Part shown: positions 1-7,686 of the stretch, one piece after another
How positions within the stretch are numbered: position 1 is the stretch's first letter
Layout of the letters: the number at the start of each line of letters is the position of its first letter
Origin: Bacteroidales bacterium
GTDB taxonomy: Bacteria > Bacteroidota > Bacteroidia > Bacteroidales > Paludibacteraceae
Length of the DNA: 64,000 nt
Reading direction: 5' to 3'
NCBI GenBank assembly: GCA_012837935.1
Contig: DUQG01000080.1
Coordinates: 1 to 64,000, forward strand
The notes under the pieces: generated by a model
Told to the model about the DNA's origin: nothing
The model's input: only the letters and a program-made list of their open reading frames with translations
The model's database searches: none
Program-made: the position numbers and the translations under genes

Positions 1-2
1 AC

Positions 3-89
3 AAAACACCATTAAAAGAACTGCTAAATCCTGACGAAGAGATTCAATTCAAGCAAAATCAAAATTTCAAAGAACAATTATTATTTTAG
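3..89 (+). CDS. C-terminal end of an unidentified protein (partial)
   Basis: An open frame enters from the left edge and ends at a TAG at 87-89, leaving 28 residues (KTPLKELLNPDEE... ending QLLF). It converges on the tamL gene, with about 50 bases between the two stops. The tail is charged and shows no domain I recognise. It is not the TamB that often follows TamL, because it lies on the opposite strand. Confidence 0.45.
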   Translation, partial: KTPLKELLNPDEEIQFKQNQNFKEQLLF

Positions 90-138
90 TTAAAATCATT
101 AACAAATTAGTGCATCAGCAGTAATTTACAATCGTAAA

Positions 139-2409
139 TTAGAACGGGTATCCTATTGCTAGATTAATTGCATAATCATCTTTCGTTGGATTGGTACGCC
201 AGCGCTGCGTATGCGGAAGTGCCGGATTATGCAGTTTCATTCCCAAATCTACTCGCAAAATAAAAAATGAGAAATCAGCTCTCAAACCTACACCATACGC
301 CACACCCATTTGCCCGATGAAATCGGAAATTTTGAATACGCCACCCGGCTGAGATTCATAATCTCGGATTGTCCAAACATTTCCCATATCTAAAAACATA
401 GCACCTTCCAACTTCCAAAAAAGCTTGGAACGATATTCCATATTAAGGTCAATTTTTATATCGCCCATTTGTGTGTTGTAATCAATATAGCTTCCACTAC
501 TTTTATACGTGCCAGGTCCAAGTTGGTAAGATGTCCAACCACGCACGCTATTGGCACCGCCTGAGAAATATCTTTTTTCAAAAGGAATTAAGTAATTATT
601 CCCATAAGGCACTCCCACACCTAATCCTAAATGATACACAATTTTATTATTTCTATCAAAAATCTGATAATGCGACAGGCTAAAATCTGCTTTCACGTAT
701 TGAGCGTAGCGTATTCCAAAAATTTTATAAGCACCTTCCTCAGCTTTTTTTGTATGAAATAAATTATTTAACCCATAAAGCAAATTACCAGCCGTTTCGA
801 TTCCATAGGCATAAGTAGTGTAATTTCTTAGCGGTTGCGTGGGACGATAACCACTGTACGAGCCTTTATAGCCAGTGCTCATTATCAAGTGGTTTTGAAA
901 ATTATAGACAAAATAAGGACTCGTGCTCAGGTAATCTCGATATTCCGGCGAGATATTCGGATAGTATATATAGCTTATATTCAACACATTATAATTATGC
1001 TTAATATGTTGTCGCTCGCTCCAATTGTATCGATACCCTATGCTCGTTATGATTCCAGTATATTCACTTGGACGTTTGCGAAAGCTGTAACTTCCGTTAA
1101 TTTCCGTGTTAGCACGCACTCTACGTTTTAAATCTCTGGAAGCAAAAGGCAACAAAAAAGTAGGAAATTTTAAAGACGCATCACTTCCAAGCTCATAAGC
1201 ATGTTGGTTTCTACCTTGATACTCATAAGCCGCTCTTCCCCTAAGCGAGAACGACTCGGAACCTTTGAAAATATTTCGGTGACTGTAATTAATATTTCCC
1301 CCCAATCCCCAATACCCGGCAGAATAAGTACCTTCTACATCAGTGGACATGGACTGTAGCTTGCTGGGTGTGAGTACGATAATGGCATCAAGCTCATCCT
1401 CGGAAACTTCTCTGAAACTAATGTCCATATATCGAACGGCACTCAGCGAGTTGATAGAACTGTATGTGCGTTCAACCGCACGGTCGCTATATCTTCTATC
1501 TGGAATAATGTGCGTGCTTTGAATTAAGACGGATGGACGAATATTTCGCTTGTTTTCGTAGGTAAATTTATAGTTTTCAATCTCAAAAGTATCAAGAACA
1601 ATTTCTTCTGTTAAGTTTTCCAGCGTCTTATCCGTTTGGCTGTAAAAATGAATATTCCGGATTCTATATCTCTGAAAAGCTTTATCAAAATTGACCGTGT
1701 CGTTTATTTGTGGCTCATTTCTAACTTCCAACACCAAATCAGCTTGATGAGAATTTAACGTACTATCGGCAAAGTATTCCAAATAATCTTTTGTAAAATT
1801 AAAATAACCCTCGTTTCTGAAACGCATTGTGATACGTTGTCGTTCTTCATCAAGCACATCGCTATTGAACAGATTACCGGATTTTATTAATCCTCTGACA
1901 CTATCCGATGCTATTTCATATAATTCCGGATGCTCAATATTGACCGCATATTCCCTGATTTTGTAGGGTGTATTTGCAATCACTTTATATTTAATTTCGG
2001 CTATCTTTTCTTTGGGTGTTTTTACCTCGCTACTTACTACAGCATTCATATATCCGCGATTATAAAACAGCTTGCTGATTTGTCTTTCTGTTATTTGAGT
2101 CAGATGCGGGTCATATATAACGGGTTCCTCACCCATTTTTTTCAACTGGCGATTTATCCATTTGGTGGTATCTTTGCCGGACAAATTGTACACCCCGAGT
2201 TTGGTTTTTAAGAAACTTAAACCAAGCATTTTTGAGTTTGGAAGTTGGCGAACATAGGATTTTATTTCATCTTTTGGGATGTCTTTTGTGTCGGCAGTTA
2301 CTTGAACTTTATTTAGCAAATATTCATTTTCGGGCACATACTTCGTGGTGTTACACGCCGAAGCCAGCAACACAAGCAGTAATACAAATAAATATTTTGT
2401 TTTTTTCAT
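139..2409 (-). CDS. tamL: TamL-type BamA/Omp85-family outer-membrane lipoprotein
   Basis: Omp85-family protein: an N-terminal periplasmic part with POTRA-like repeats followed by a C-terminal 16-strand-type barrel ending in Phe, as outer-membrane barrels do. I start it at the ATG at 2409, giving 756 residues, because this begins MKKTKYLFVLLL and runs into a lipobox (LASAC) at about residue 20; the longer frame would bury that signal. Lipidated TamA relatives of this kind are typical of Bacteroidota, where they are thought to act with TamB in moving lipids or proteins to the outer membrane. The barrel motif GGANSVRGW near residue 620 is the conserved Omp85 VRG(F/Y) signature. It is divergent from the downstream methyltransferase. 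Family call is strong, substrate unknown. Confidence 0.88.
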   Translation of the reverse strand: MKKTKYLFVLLLVLLASACNTTKYVPENEYLLNKVQVTADTKDIPKDEIKSYVRQLPNSKMLGLSFLKTKLGVYNLSGKDTTKWINRQLKKMGEEPVIYDPHLTQITERQISKLFYNRGYMNAVVSSEVKTPKEKIAEIKYKVIANTPYKIREYAVNIEHPELYEIASDSVRGLIKSGNLFNSDVLDEERQRITMRFRNEGYFNFTKDYLEYFADSTLNSHQADLVLEVRNEPQINDTVNFDKAFQRYRIRNIHFYSQTDKTLENLTEEIVLDTFEIENYKFTYENKRNIRPSVLIQSTHIIPDRRYSDRAVERTYSSINSLSAVRYMDISFREVSEDELDAIIVLTPSKLQSMSTDVEGTYSAGYWGLGGNINYSHRNIFKGSESFSLRGRAAYEYQGRNQHAYELGSDASLKFPTFLLPFASRDLKRRVRANTEINGSYSFRKRPSEYTGIITSIGYRYNWSERQHIKHNYNVLNISYIYYPNISPEYRDYLSTSPYFVYNFQNHLIMSTGYKGSYSGYRPTQPLRNYTTYAYGIETAGNLLYGLNNLFHTKKAEEGAYKIFGIRYAQYVKADFSLSHYQIFDRNNKIVYHLGLGVGVPYGNNYLIPFEKRYFSGGANSVRGWTSYQLGPGTYKSSGSYIDYNTQMGDIKIDLNMEYRSKLFWKLEGAMFLDMGNVWTIRDYESQPGGVFKISDFIGQMGVAYGVGLRADFSFFILRVDLGMKLHNPALPHTQRWRTNPTKDDYAINLAIGYPF

Positions 2410-2442
2410 TGCTAAAAAATATACATTTCCTAAAATTCTTTT

Positions 2443-2451
2443 GCAAATATA
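2443..2451 (-). promoter_or_regulatory. Probable -7 promoter box for tamL
   Basis: On the minus strand this reads TATATTTGC, a perfect match to the Bacteroidetes -7 consensus TAnnTTTGC, 34 bases upstream of the tamL ATG. No clear -33 TTTG was found at the usual distance, so the call rests on the -7 box. Confidence 0.4.
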
Positions 2452-2515
2452 CGTTTTATTCTCGTTTTCTTTGTTAGTTTTGTGGTACAATTATTTCTAA
2501 CTAAGCAACAACCGT

Positions 2516-3271
2516 ATGTTATCTAAAACGAAAATAAAGTGGATTAATTCTCTCGAACGCAAAAAAAATCGAGATGCAGAAAGGGTTTTTGTGGCAGAAG
2601 GACTGAAAATCGTTTCTGATTTGTTGCCGTTTATGAAATGCCGTTTGCTGGTTGTAACTGAAAATATCAAGACAAATAAAATAGTACAATATGCCGATGA
2701 AATCGTAGAAATCGGGCAAGCAGATTATAAAAAAATAAGTTCTCAAAAGTCGCCTCAGGGTGTGCTGGCTGTTTTTGAAAAACCTCGTTTTAAGGTAGAA
2801 TTAGACGAAATCACAGATAAGCTGATTTTAGCATTGGATGATATTCAAGATCCGGGAAATTTGGGAACTATTATCCGCCTTGCTGATTGGTTTGACATTA
2901 GTGATGTTTTTTGCTCTCACCACACCGCGGATGTTTTTAACCCAAAAACCATTCAATCTACGATGGGTGCTATTGCTCGGGTGCATGTGCATTATGTTGA
3001 TTTGGCTGAGTTCCTTGAAAAAATGAAAACAAAAATGCCGATTTATGGTACATTTATGGATGGAAAAAACATCTACACCGAAAAACTAAGCAAAAACGGC
3101 ATTATAGTAATGGGAAATGAAGGAAACGGCATTTCTCCTGAAATTGAAAAAATTATTAGCGACAAAATCACAATACCGAACTTTGCTACTGATGAAGTTA
3201 GTTCTGAGTCACTGAACGTAAGTGTTGCTACTGCAATTGTGGTGGCGGAATTTAGAAGAAAGTTTTTGTAA
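2516..3271 (+). CDS. TrmH/SpoU-family RNA 2'-O-methyltransferase
   Basis: SpoU-class (SPOUT) methyltransferase of 251 residues, transferring methyl from S-adenosylmethionine to a ribose 2'-OH in rRNA or tRNA. The N-terminal substrate-binding part has the motif KIKWINSLERKKNRD. The knotted catalytic domain has all three family motifs: DDIQDPGNLGTIIRLADWF (motif 1, with the catalytic Asn-Arg), IVMGNEGNGIS (motif 2) and SSESLNVSVATAIVVAEF (motif 3). The length fits RlmB/TsnR-like enzymes; the exact target nucleotide cannot be told from sequence. It is followed 19 bases later by a small membrane-anchored protein. Confidence 0.9.
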   Translation: MLSKTKIKWINSLERKKNRDAERVFVAEGLKIVSDLLPFMKCRLLVVTENIKTNKIVQYADEIVEIGQADYKKISSQKSPQGVLAVFEKPRFKVELDEITDKLILALDDIQDPGNLGTIIRLADWFDISDVFCSHHTADVFNPKTIQSTMGAIARVHVHYVDLAEFLEKMKTKMPIYGTFMDGKNIYTEKLSKNGIIVMGNEGNGISPEIEKIISDKITIPNFATDEVSSESLNVSVATAIVVAEFRRKFL

Positions 3272-3290
3272 AACAACCAAAAATAGAATT

Positions 3291-3755
3291 ATGCGTAAAA
3301 AAAGAAAATCCGGTCTAATTGTGTTTTTGCTGCTGATTGCGGTAGCAATGTTTGCTTATTTTACCAATCCTACCGAAAATATGCACCGTAAAGCTGCCAG
3401 TGAGAAAATTAATATAGCGGTAGCGAAAACACTTGATAAATATGGTCTAAGCGATAGTGCGCTTGGTGCTTTGGGTACAGAAATGACCAAACCATTTATT
3501 GCAGTTTTAGTAGAACAGCACGTGAGTTCAAAGAATTATTATCTCTTTTCCACTACGCAAGTGAATCTGGATGGTAAAAGTCAAATTATCGGTGTGGGTG
3601 TGTTCAATAAAGTTTTTATATCCAATAAAGTGGACGAAATTTTAGAGCGTGAAATCGACAACTACATCAACAAAAAAATACAAAGCATTAAAATTCCGGG
3701 AATTAATTTGGATGAACTTCTGAAAGATTTAGAAATCGAAGGCTTATCACTCTAA
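3291..3755 (+). CDS. Small membrane-anchored protein, DUF4359-like
   Basis: A 154-residue protein beginning at the ATG at 3291; a longer frame would overlap the methyltransferase and put a charged stretch before the signal. Residues 8-27 form one transmembrane or signal segment (GLIVFLLLIAVAMFAYF), followed by NPTENMHRKAA and a segment YYLFSTTQVNLDGKSQIIGVG. The combination of one N-terminal anchor, an NP(T/S) motif and a central 'GIGVF' strand resembles DUF4359 proteins, a family of unknown role. Its stop overlaps the 3' end of convergent proB by nine bases. No function can be assigned. Confidence 0.7.
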   Translation: MRKKRKSGLIVFLLLIAVAMFAYFTNPTENMHRKAASEKINIAVAKTLDKYGLSDSALGALGTEMTKPFIAVLVEQHVSSKNYYLFSTTQVNLDGKSQIIGVGVFNKVFISNKVDEILEREIDNYINKKIQSIKIPGINLDELLKDLEIEGLSL

Positions 3756-4829
3756 GTATAGATAATCATAGTGAACGAGCGGTTTCTGATTTTTCTTTCC
3801 GATCATCTGAGCCGCTTTTTCGCTACCGAATTGTGCCTTTCCCACTCCCAGAAATTCACCGTTTTCATCGAGTATTTTTACTAAATCATCTTTCTCCCAT
3901 TTCCCATTTATTCTTATCACACCTATTGGCAGAAGACTTACAGCTCTTTCGCCACAAAGTGCCTTTACTGCATTTTCATTGATGATTAGCTCACCTTTTG
4001 CAAAACCGTCGCTGTGAGCAATCCATTTTTTCACACTTGACACATTCGATTTTTCCCCGATGAAATGAGTAGAAATCGTATCTTTTTCGCTATCAAGTAA
4101 GTTTATTAAGATATTCTCTTTTTTGCCGTTGGCAATGTAAACGTCGACACCTTCTTCGGCTATTTTCTGAGCAATGGAAGTTTTCGTTTGCATACCGCCT
4201 CTGCCAAAACTCGATTTAGATGTTTGGATAAATAGAGAAAGTTCGTCCTCTTTTCTGATTTCCCGAATAACCGTTGAATTTTTATCGGCGGGATTTCCGT
4301 TATAAACACCGTCAATATTACTTAAAATAATAAGCGCTTCCATATACATCATCGAGGCAATCATTCCGGAAAGCTCATCATTATCCGTAAACATCAGTTC
4401 CGAAATGGACACCGCATCATTTTCATTCACGATTGGAATTACGCCGTTTTCAAGCATCACACGCATACAGTTACGTTGATTAAGGTAGTGATTTCGTCCG
4501 TCAAAGTTCGTTTTTGTGGTTAAAACCTGTCCTACCACAATGCCGTGTTCTCTGAAAAGCTCCCAATAATGATTAATCAGTTTTGCCTGTCCCACGGTGG
4601 AAAAAAGTTGCCGCTGCTCTACCACATCAAGTTTTTTCGATGGTTTCAGCACACTCCGCCCCGAAGCCACCGCACCCGATGAAATCAGAATAATCTCTAC
4701 TCCTTTTTTATGCAAAAAAGCAATTTGATCAGCAAGTGCAGACATACGCGTAATATCCAACGTGCCATCTGCACGAGTGATTACATTACTACCTACTTTT
4801 ACCGCTATCTTTTTATGACGTAACTTCAT
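3747..4829 (-). CDS. proB: Glutamate 5-kinase
   Basis: Phosphorylates L-glutamate to glutamyl-5-phosphate, the first step of proline synthesis. The amino-acid-kinase domain shows KVGSNVITR (phosphate loop), ISSGAVASG, NENDAVSISE and LSNIDGVYNGNP, with the lysine/glycine loop FGRGGMQTK; residues about 275-360 form a PUA domain (GVIRINGKWEKDDLVKILD). I start it at the ATG at 4829, just after the stop of the cyclase gene (4834-4836), giving 360 residues, the usual length; two earlier in-frame ATGs at 4856 and 4847 are possible. proA is not adjacent in this window. The gene is translationally close to the glutaminyl cyclase gene upstream. Confidence 0.93.
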   Translation of the reverse strand: MKLRHKKIAVKVGSNVITRADGTLDITRMSALADQIAFLHKKGVEIILISSGAVASGRSVLKPSKKLDVVEQRQLFSTVGQAKLINHYWELFREHGIVVGQVLTTKTNFDGRNHYLNQRNCMRVMLENGVIPIVNENDAVSISELMFTDNDELSGMIASMMYMEALIILSNIDGVYNGNPADKNSTVIREIRKEDELSLFIQTSKSSFGRGGMQTKTSIAQKIAEEGVDVYIANGKKENILINLLDSEKDTISTHFIGEKSNVSSVKKWIAHSDGFAKGELIINENAVKALCGERAVSLLPIGVIRINGKWEKDDLVKILDENGEFLGVGKAQFGSEKAAQMIGKKNQKPLVHYDYLYLE

Positions 4830-4833
4830 TTTC

Positions 4834-5841
4834 TTAAGGAATTTCATTGTACACAATGCTCAAAACTGTCGTTCCTACCGCATTTAATGTGCTTTTATCA
4901 ATATTCTCCATCGTGTCGTTTACGGTGTGCCAATAAAAACCGAATCCGGTATCCGAGTTTTTTTCCTGTTGAATAATATCAATGGAAGGGATTCCACCAA
5001 TTTGATTCACATAAAGATGGTCATCGGTAATTGCTCCGCCCGTTTGGTTGATAAAATAATTGCTAAAGCCTAATTCAGCCGCTTTTTGCCAAACTTTATC
5101 CACTAAATATTTAGCGTACATATCTGATATTTGCTCGCGATAAAATTTCGCACCTTTTGCACCTACCATATCCAGCAGAATTCCGTATTTCGCCCGATAA
5201 CCTGCTTTATGTTTATTTGCCGACCAATATTGACTTCCAAGACACCACGAATCGCTTGTTTCCTGAGTTACCATATCATTCGGCGCACCATAATCTTCCG
5301 CATCAAAAAAGATAATATCTACACCTACTGTCGGTTTTTGGATATTGAAAATCCGTGCCATTTCCAGCAAAACACCCACGCCACTTCCGCCGTCATTTGC
5401 ACCTAAAACAGGTTTCTTATAATTTTCCGGATTGCTGTCGTGATCTGCCCAAGGTCGCGTATCCCAATGTGCAAAAAGTAAAATACGAGTTTCTGCTTCG
5501 GGATTATACGAACCAATAATATTTTTCGCTTTCAGCATAGTACCATCAAAAGCTCTCACATCGGCTTTTTGTACCATCACTTCCGCACCGAAATTTTTAA
5601 GCTGTTGTTCTAAATAATCAGCACAAGCCGTATGCTGCGGTGTGTTTGGCACTCGCGGACCAAAATCAACTTGCTTCTGAATAAAAAAGTAGGCACTATC
5701 TGCTGAAAAAGCAGGATGCGATACCAAAGTCGTTTCGGTTGACTTGTCGGAATTTTCATTATTGCTCGACTTAGTTGTTTTAGTACAAGATGAAGCTAAA
5801 ATCGTCAGCATTGAAATTGCTATAATAAATTGACGTAACAT
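4834..5841 (-). CDS. M28-fold glutaminyl-peptide cyclotransferase (lipoprotein)
   Basis: Cyclises N-terminal glutamine to pyroglutamate on exported proteins. The 335-residue product has a lipoprotein signal (LASSC, Cys about 19). The fold is the M28 zinc peptidase type, with the motifs FAHWDTRPW, GANDGGSGV (zinc Asp), FFDAEDYG (zinc/catalytic Glu), WCLGSQYW and FYWHTVNDTMENID (zinc His). This arrangement matches the animal-type (type II) glutaminyl cyclases described from Porphyromonas and Tannerella, where signal-peptidase cleavage commonly exposes Gln. An aminopeptidase role is the main alternative. It is followed directly by proB. Location should be the periplasmic face, anchored by lipid. 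Confidence 0.82.
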   Translation of the reverse strand: MLRQFIIAISMLTILASSCTKTTKSSNNENSDKSTETTLVSHPAFSADSAYFFIQKQVDFGPRVPNTPQHTACADYLEQQLKNFGAEVMVQKADVRAFDGTMLKAKNIIGSYNPEAETRILLFAHWDTRPWADHDSNPENYKKPVLGANDGGSGVGVLLEMARIFNIQKPTVGVDIIFFDAEDYGAPNDMVTQETSDSWCLGSQYWSANKHKAGYRAKYGILLDMVGAKGAKFYREQISDMYAKYLVDKVWQKAAELGFSNYFINQTGGAITDDHLYVNQIGGIPSIDIIQQEKNSDTGFGFYWHTVNDTMENIDKSTLNAVGTTVLSIVYNEIP

Positions 5842-5940
5842 ATTCTTCTAATTATTGATTTGGAAAGCAAAGATACTACTTTTCCATAAAAAATACCCGA
5901 ATATTACTATCCGGGTATTTTCAAATAATCTGTTTCTATC

Positions 5941-6657
5941 TTAGAAAGTCCATTTCGCTCCCAAGGTCGGACATACTTTCAATCCGGCTACCGTGCCAAA
6001 ATTGGTTGAAACTTCTATCTCAGAACCAAGAGAAAAGTTTTTTGTAAAATTATACCAGAGTTGTGGCTCAGAGATAAAAACAAACTTCGTATCTTTTGGA
6101 ACTGCTAACACCTCGCCACGACCGTTTGTAAAATTGGTATTATCTTCTCTCCAAAAATCAGCAAAACCACCAAAAGTTAATTTATTTTGGAAGAAATTCA
6201 GTGTCCATACACCGGTAAGTTGGAAGGATGCCTGATTTTTCCCTGCAATATATTTATAAAGAACTTTAAAATTTAAAAGTTTTGTAAAGTCTTCGCTGTG
6301 CCATCCGTAATCCAATCCTGCCAAGTAAGAATTATTAATTGGGAAAGCCGGACTTCCTGCATTCTTTCCACCCACCAAAAATCCACCATTGTACTCTATT
6401 TGTGCACTCAAAGGCGTTTTACCCAACGTGAAACAACGAGCTATCTCCATATAAGCCAGCGATGGGTGTTTTTCCTTACCCATATTGTAATCAAAATCCA
6501 CAAACATAAATGTATTGCCCCAGTCATCGAGCCTGAACATCTCAAAAGTGGTAGTTACATAATTTCGGTCTTTACCAAAATCGTAGTGTACTTGTAGGTT
6601 TTGTGCCGAAAGTGATACACAAAACAAAATAGCTGAAAATAGTAATGCTTTTCTCAT
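5941..6657 (-). CDS. DUF5020 family outer-membrane protein
   Basis: A 238-residue exported protein. The ATG at 6657 starts a clear signal peptide (MRKALLFSAILFCVSLSAQ, cleavage after SAQ). The mature part is rich in alternating aromatic and polar residues, for example LQVHYDFGKDRNYVTTTFEMF and NTFMFVDFDYNMG, and ends with W-T-F, all as expected for a small beta barrel. I recognise it as DUF5020, a Bacteroidetes family with a resemblance to Tsx-like nucleoside channels; the substrate is not known. It stands alone, with a long AT-rich spacer upstream. Confidence 0.75.
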   Translation of the reverse strand: MRKALLFSAILFCVSLSAQNLQVHYDFGKDRNYVTTTFEMFRLDDWGNTFMFVDFDYNMGKEKHPSLAYMEIARCFTLGKTPLSAQIEYNGGFLVGGKNAGSPAFPINNSYLAGLDYGWHSEDFTKLLNFKVLYKYIAGKNQASFQLTGVWTLNFFQNKLTFGGFADFWREDNTNFTNGRGEVLAVPKDTKFVFISEPQLWYNFTKNFSLGSEIEVSTNFGTVAGLKVCPTLGAKWTF

Positions 6658-6905
6658 TTCTTCATTATTTTTAATTAATAAATGCAAAGGTATTTTTAAA
6701 TTTTATTTTTAACAATACTTTCATTGTTATTTTTGCACTCCTGTCATTTTTAAAGCCACACTCACTATCAAATAATAGGAATAGCATTTTATCAGCTTTT
6801 TCACATAAAACTCTTTTATTTATGACATAAAGTCAATTTTCTGCGCATTTTAACATTTTTTATAACCAAAAAGCTCGAAAATATGTTTTATAACCTAATT
6901 TTTTT

Positions 6906-6937
6906 TTTGTTAAAGAGCTCTATTTGTCGTTACTTTG
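6906..6937 (+). promoter_or_regulatory. Candidate promoter for a small RNA
   Basis: TTTG at 6906-6909 and TACTTTG at 6931-6937 are separated by 21 bases. The upstream element fits the Bacteroidetes -33 box; the downstream one is one base short of TAnnTTTG. It faces right, into a spacer with no plus-strand gene. Confidence 0.35.
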
Positions 6938-6943
6938 TACATA

Positions 6944-7031
6944 CTAAAAAGCAACACAATCTTTTTTATACCTTAAGAGATAACTAATGCCTATAAAAGG
7001 AACTGATTTAAGAGAGTCAGTTCCTTTTATT
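6944..7031 (+). ncRNA. Candidate intergenic small RNA with intrinsic terminator
   Basis: Downstream of the candidate promoter lies about 50 bases of A-rich sequence and then a perfect 12-bp hairpin (arms 6995-7006 and 7017-7028, AAAAGGAACTGA with its complement, 10-base loop) running into U-rich sequence. There is no open frame of useful size on this strand and both neighbours are on the other strand, so the hairpin ends no known gene. A transcript of about 85-90 bases is the simplest explanation. It has not been matched to any known RNA family. Confidence 0.35.
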
Positions 7032-7123
7032 ATTATGTTTATTTTCTCATTCAGAAATAACTTACACAAAAACTATCGTAATTTCAGAACAAGGTAATAT
7101 TCAAAGGTAATATTCATAAATGA

Positions 7124-7156
7124 AAAGAGGATGCTCTATATTGAAACATCCTCTTT
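7124..7156 (-). terminator. Intrinsic terminator after the DUF2007 gene
   Basis: Perfect 10-bp stem (AAAGAGGATG at 7124-7133, complement at 7147-7156) with a 13-base loop, followed on the minus strand by TTTTCATTT. It lies 30 bases beyond the stop of the gene at 7187. Beside it is a short direct duplication (AAGGTAATATTCA twice, 7091-7116). Confidence 0.6.
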
Positions 7157-7186
7157 CTATTTGTTACAGCGATGCAACAATGCCTC

Positions 7187-7570
7187 TTAAATTTCAAAAT
7201 CCGCACCGCAGTTATTACAATGATATTTTTGTTTTACATTGCCAAAAGCGGATGATGAAAACAAACTAATAATCATAATTCCCACTACTTTCAACATGTT
7301 TTTCTTAGGTTGTTGAGTTACATCTGCCGAATTGCAAGATGTACAATGTACGCTACGGTCGTTGGCATTAATAACTTTCAAAGCTCGCTCGGCATCCGCT
7401 TCATTTACCAATATCTGAATACCACTACCCATAGCACCATTCATATTGGGATAAAGCGAAGTGTAATTCTCATTGGAAATAATGCTGTCTATACCTTCGT
7501 TTGCTAAGTTTCCTTGAATTAGTTTGGCTTCAACGGAATTATTGCAAGATGTAAGAATAACTGTTTTCAT
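7187..7570 (-). CDS. DUF2007 protein with a split zinc ribbon and one membrane segment
   Basis: A 127-residue protein. Residues 1-70 (MKTVILTSCNNSVEAKLIQGNL... RALKVI) are the small ferredoxin-like DUF2007 domain, often labelled 'putative signal transducing protein'. The C-terminal part carries two Cys pairs, CTSC at about 76-79 and CNNC at about 118-121, the knuckles of a zinc ribbon; between them is a hydrophobic stretch (MLKVVGIMIISLFSSSAF) that could be a membrane helix. Function is unknown. The gene is monocistronic by its spacing and has its own terminator. Confidence 0.7.
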   Translation of the reverse strand: MKTVILTSCNNSVEAKLIQGNLANEGIDSIISNENYTSLYPNMNGAMGSGIQILVNEADAERALKVINANDRSVHCTSCNSADVTQQPKKNMLKVVGIMIISLFSSSAFGNVKQKYHCNNCGADFEI

Positions 7571-7643
7571 GATTTTAAGGGTTTTTATTCACTACAAATT
7601 TAAGGATTTTGAATAAATAAAACAATAGTTTCAGTTAAAAAAA

Positions 7644-7672
7644 CCAGCGGCTGGCTTAGAGCCAGCCGCTGG
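7644..7672 (-). terminator. Strong intrinsic terminator of aspA
   Basis: A perfect 13-bp, GC-rich stem (CCAGCGGCTGGCT, loop TAG, then its complement) 14 bases past the aspA stop, followed on the minus strand by a run of seven T. The core GGCT-N3-AGCC is shared with a palindrome at 54274-54304 that is not at a gene end, so the terminator may derive from a repeated palindrome family. Confidence 0.75.
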
Positions 7673-7686
7673 GTAAGAATAATAAG

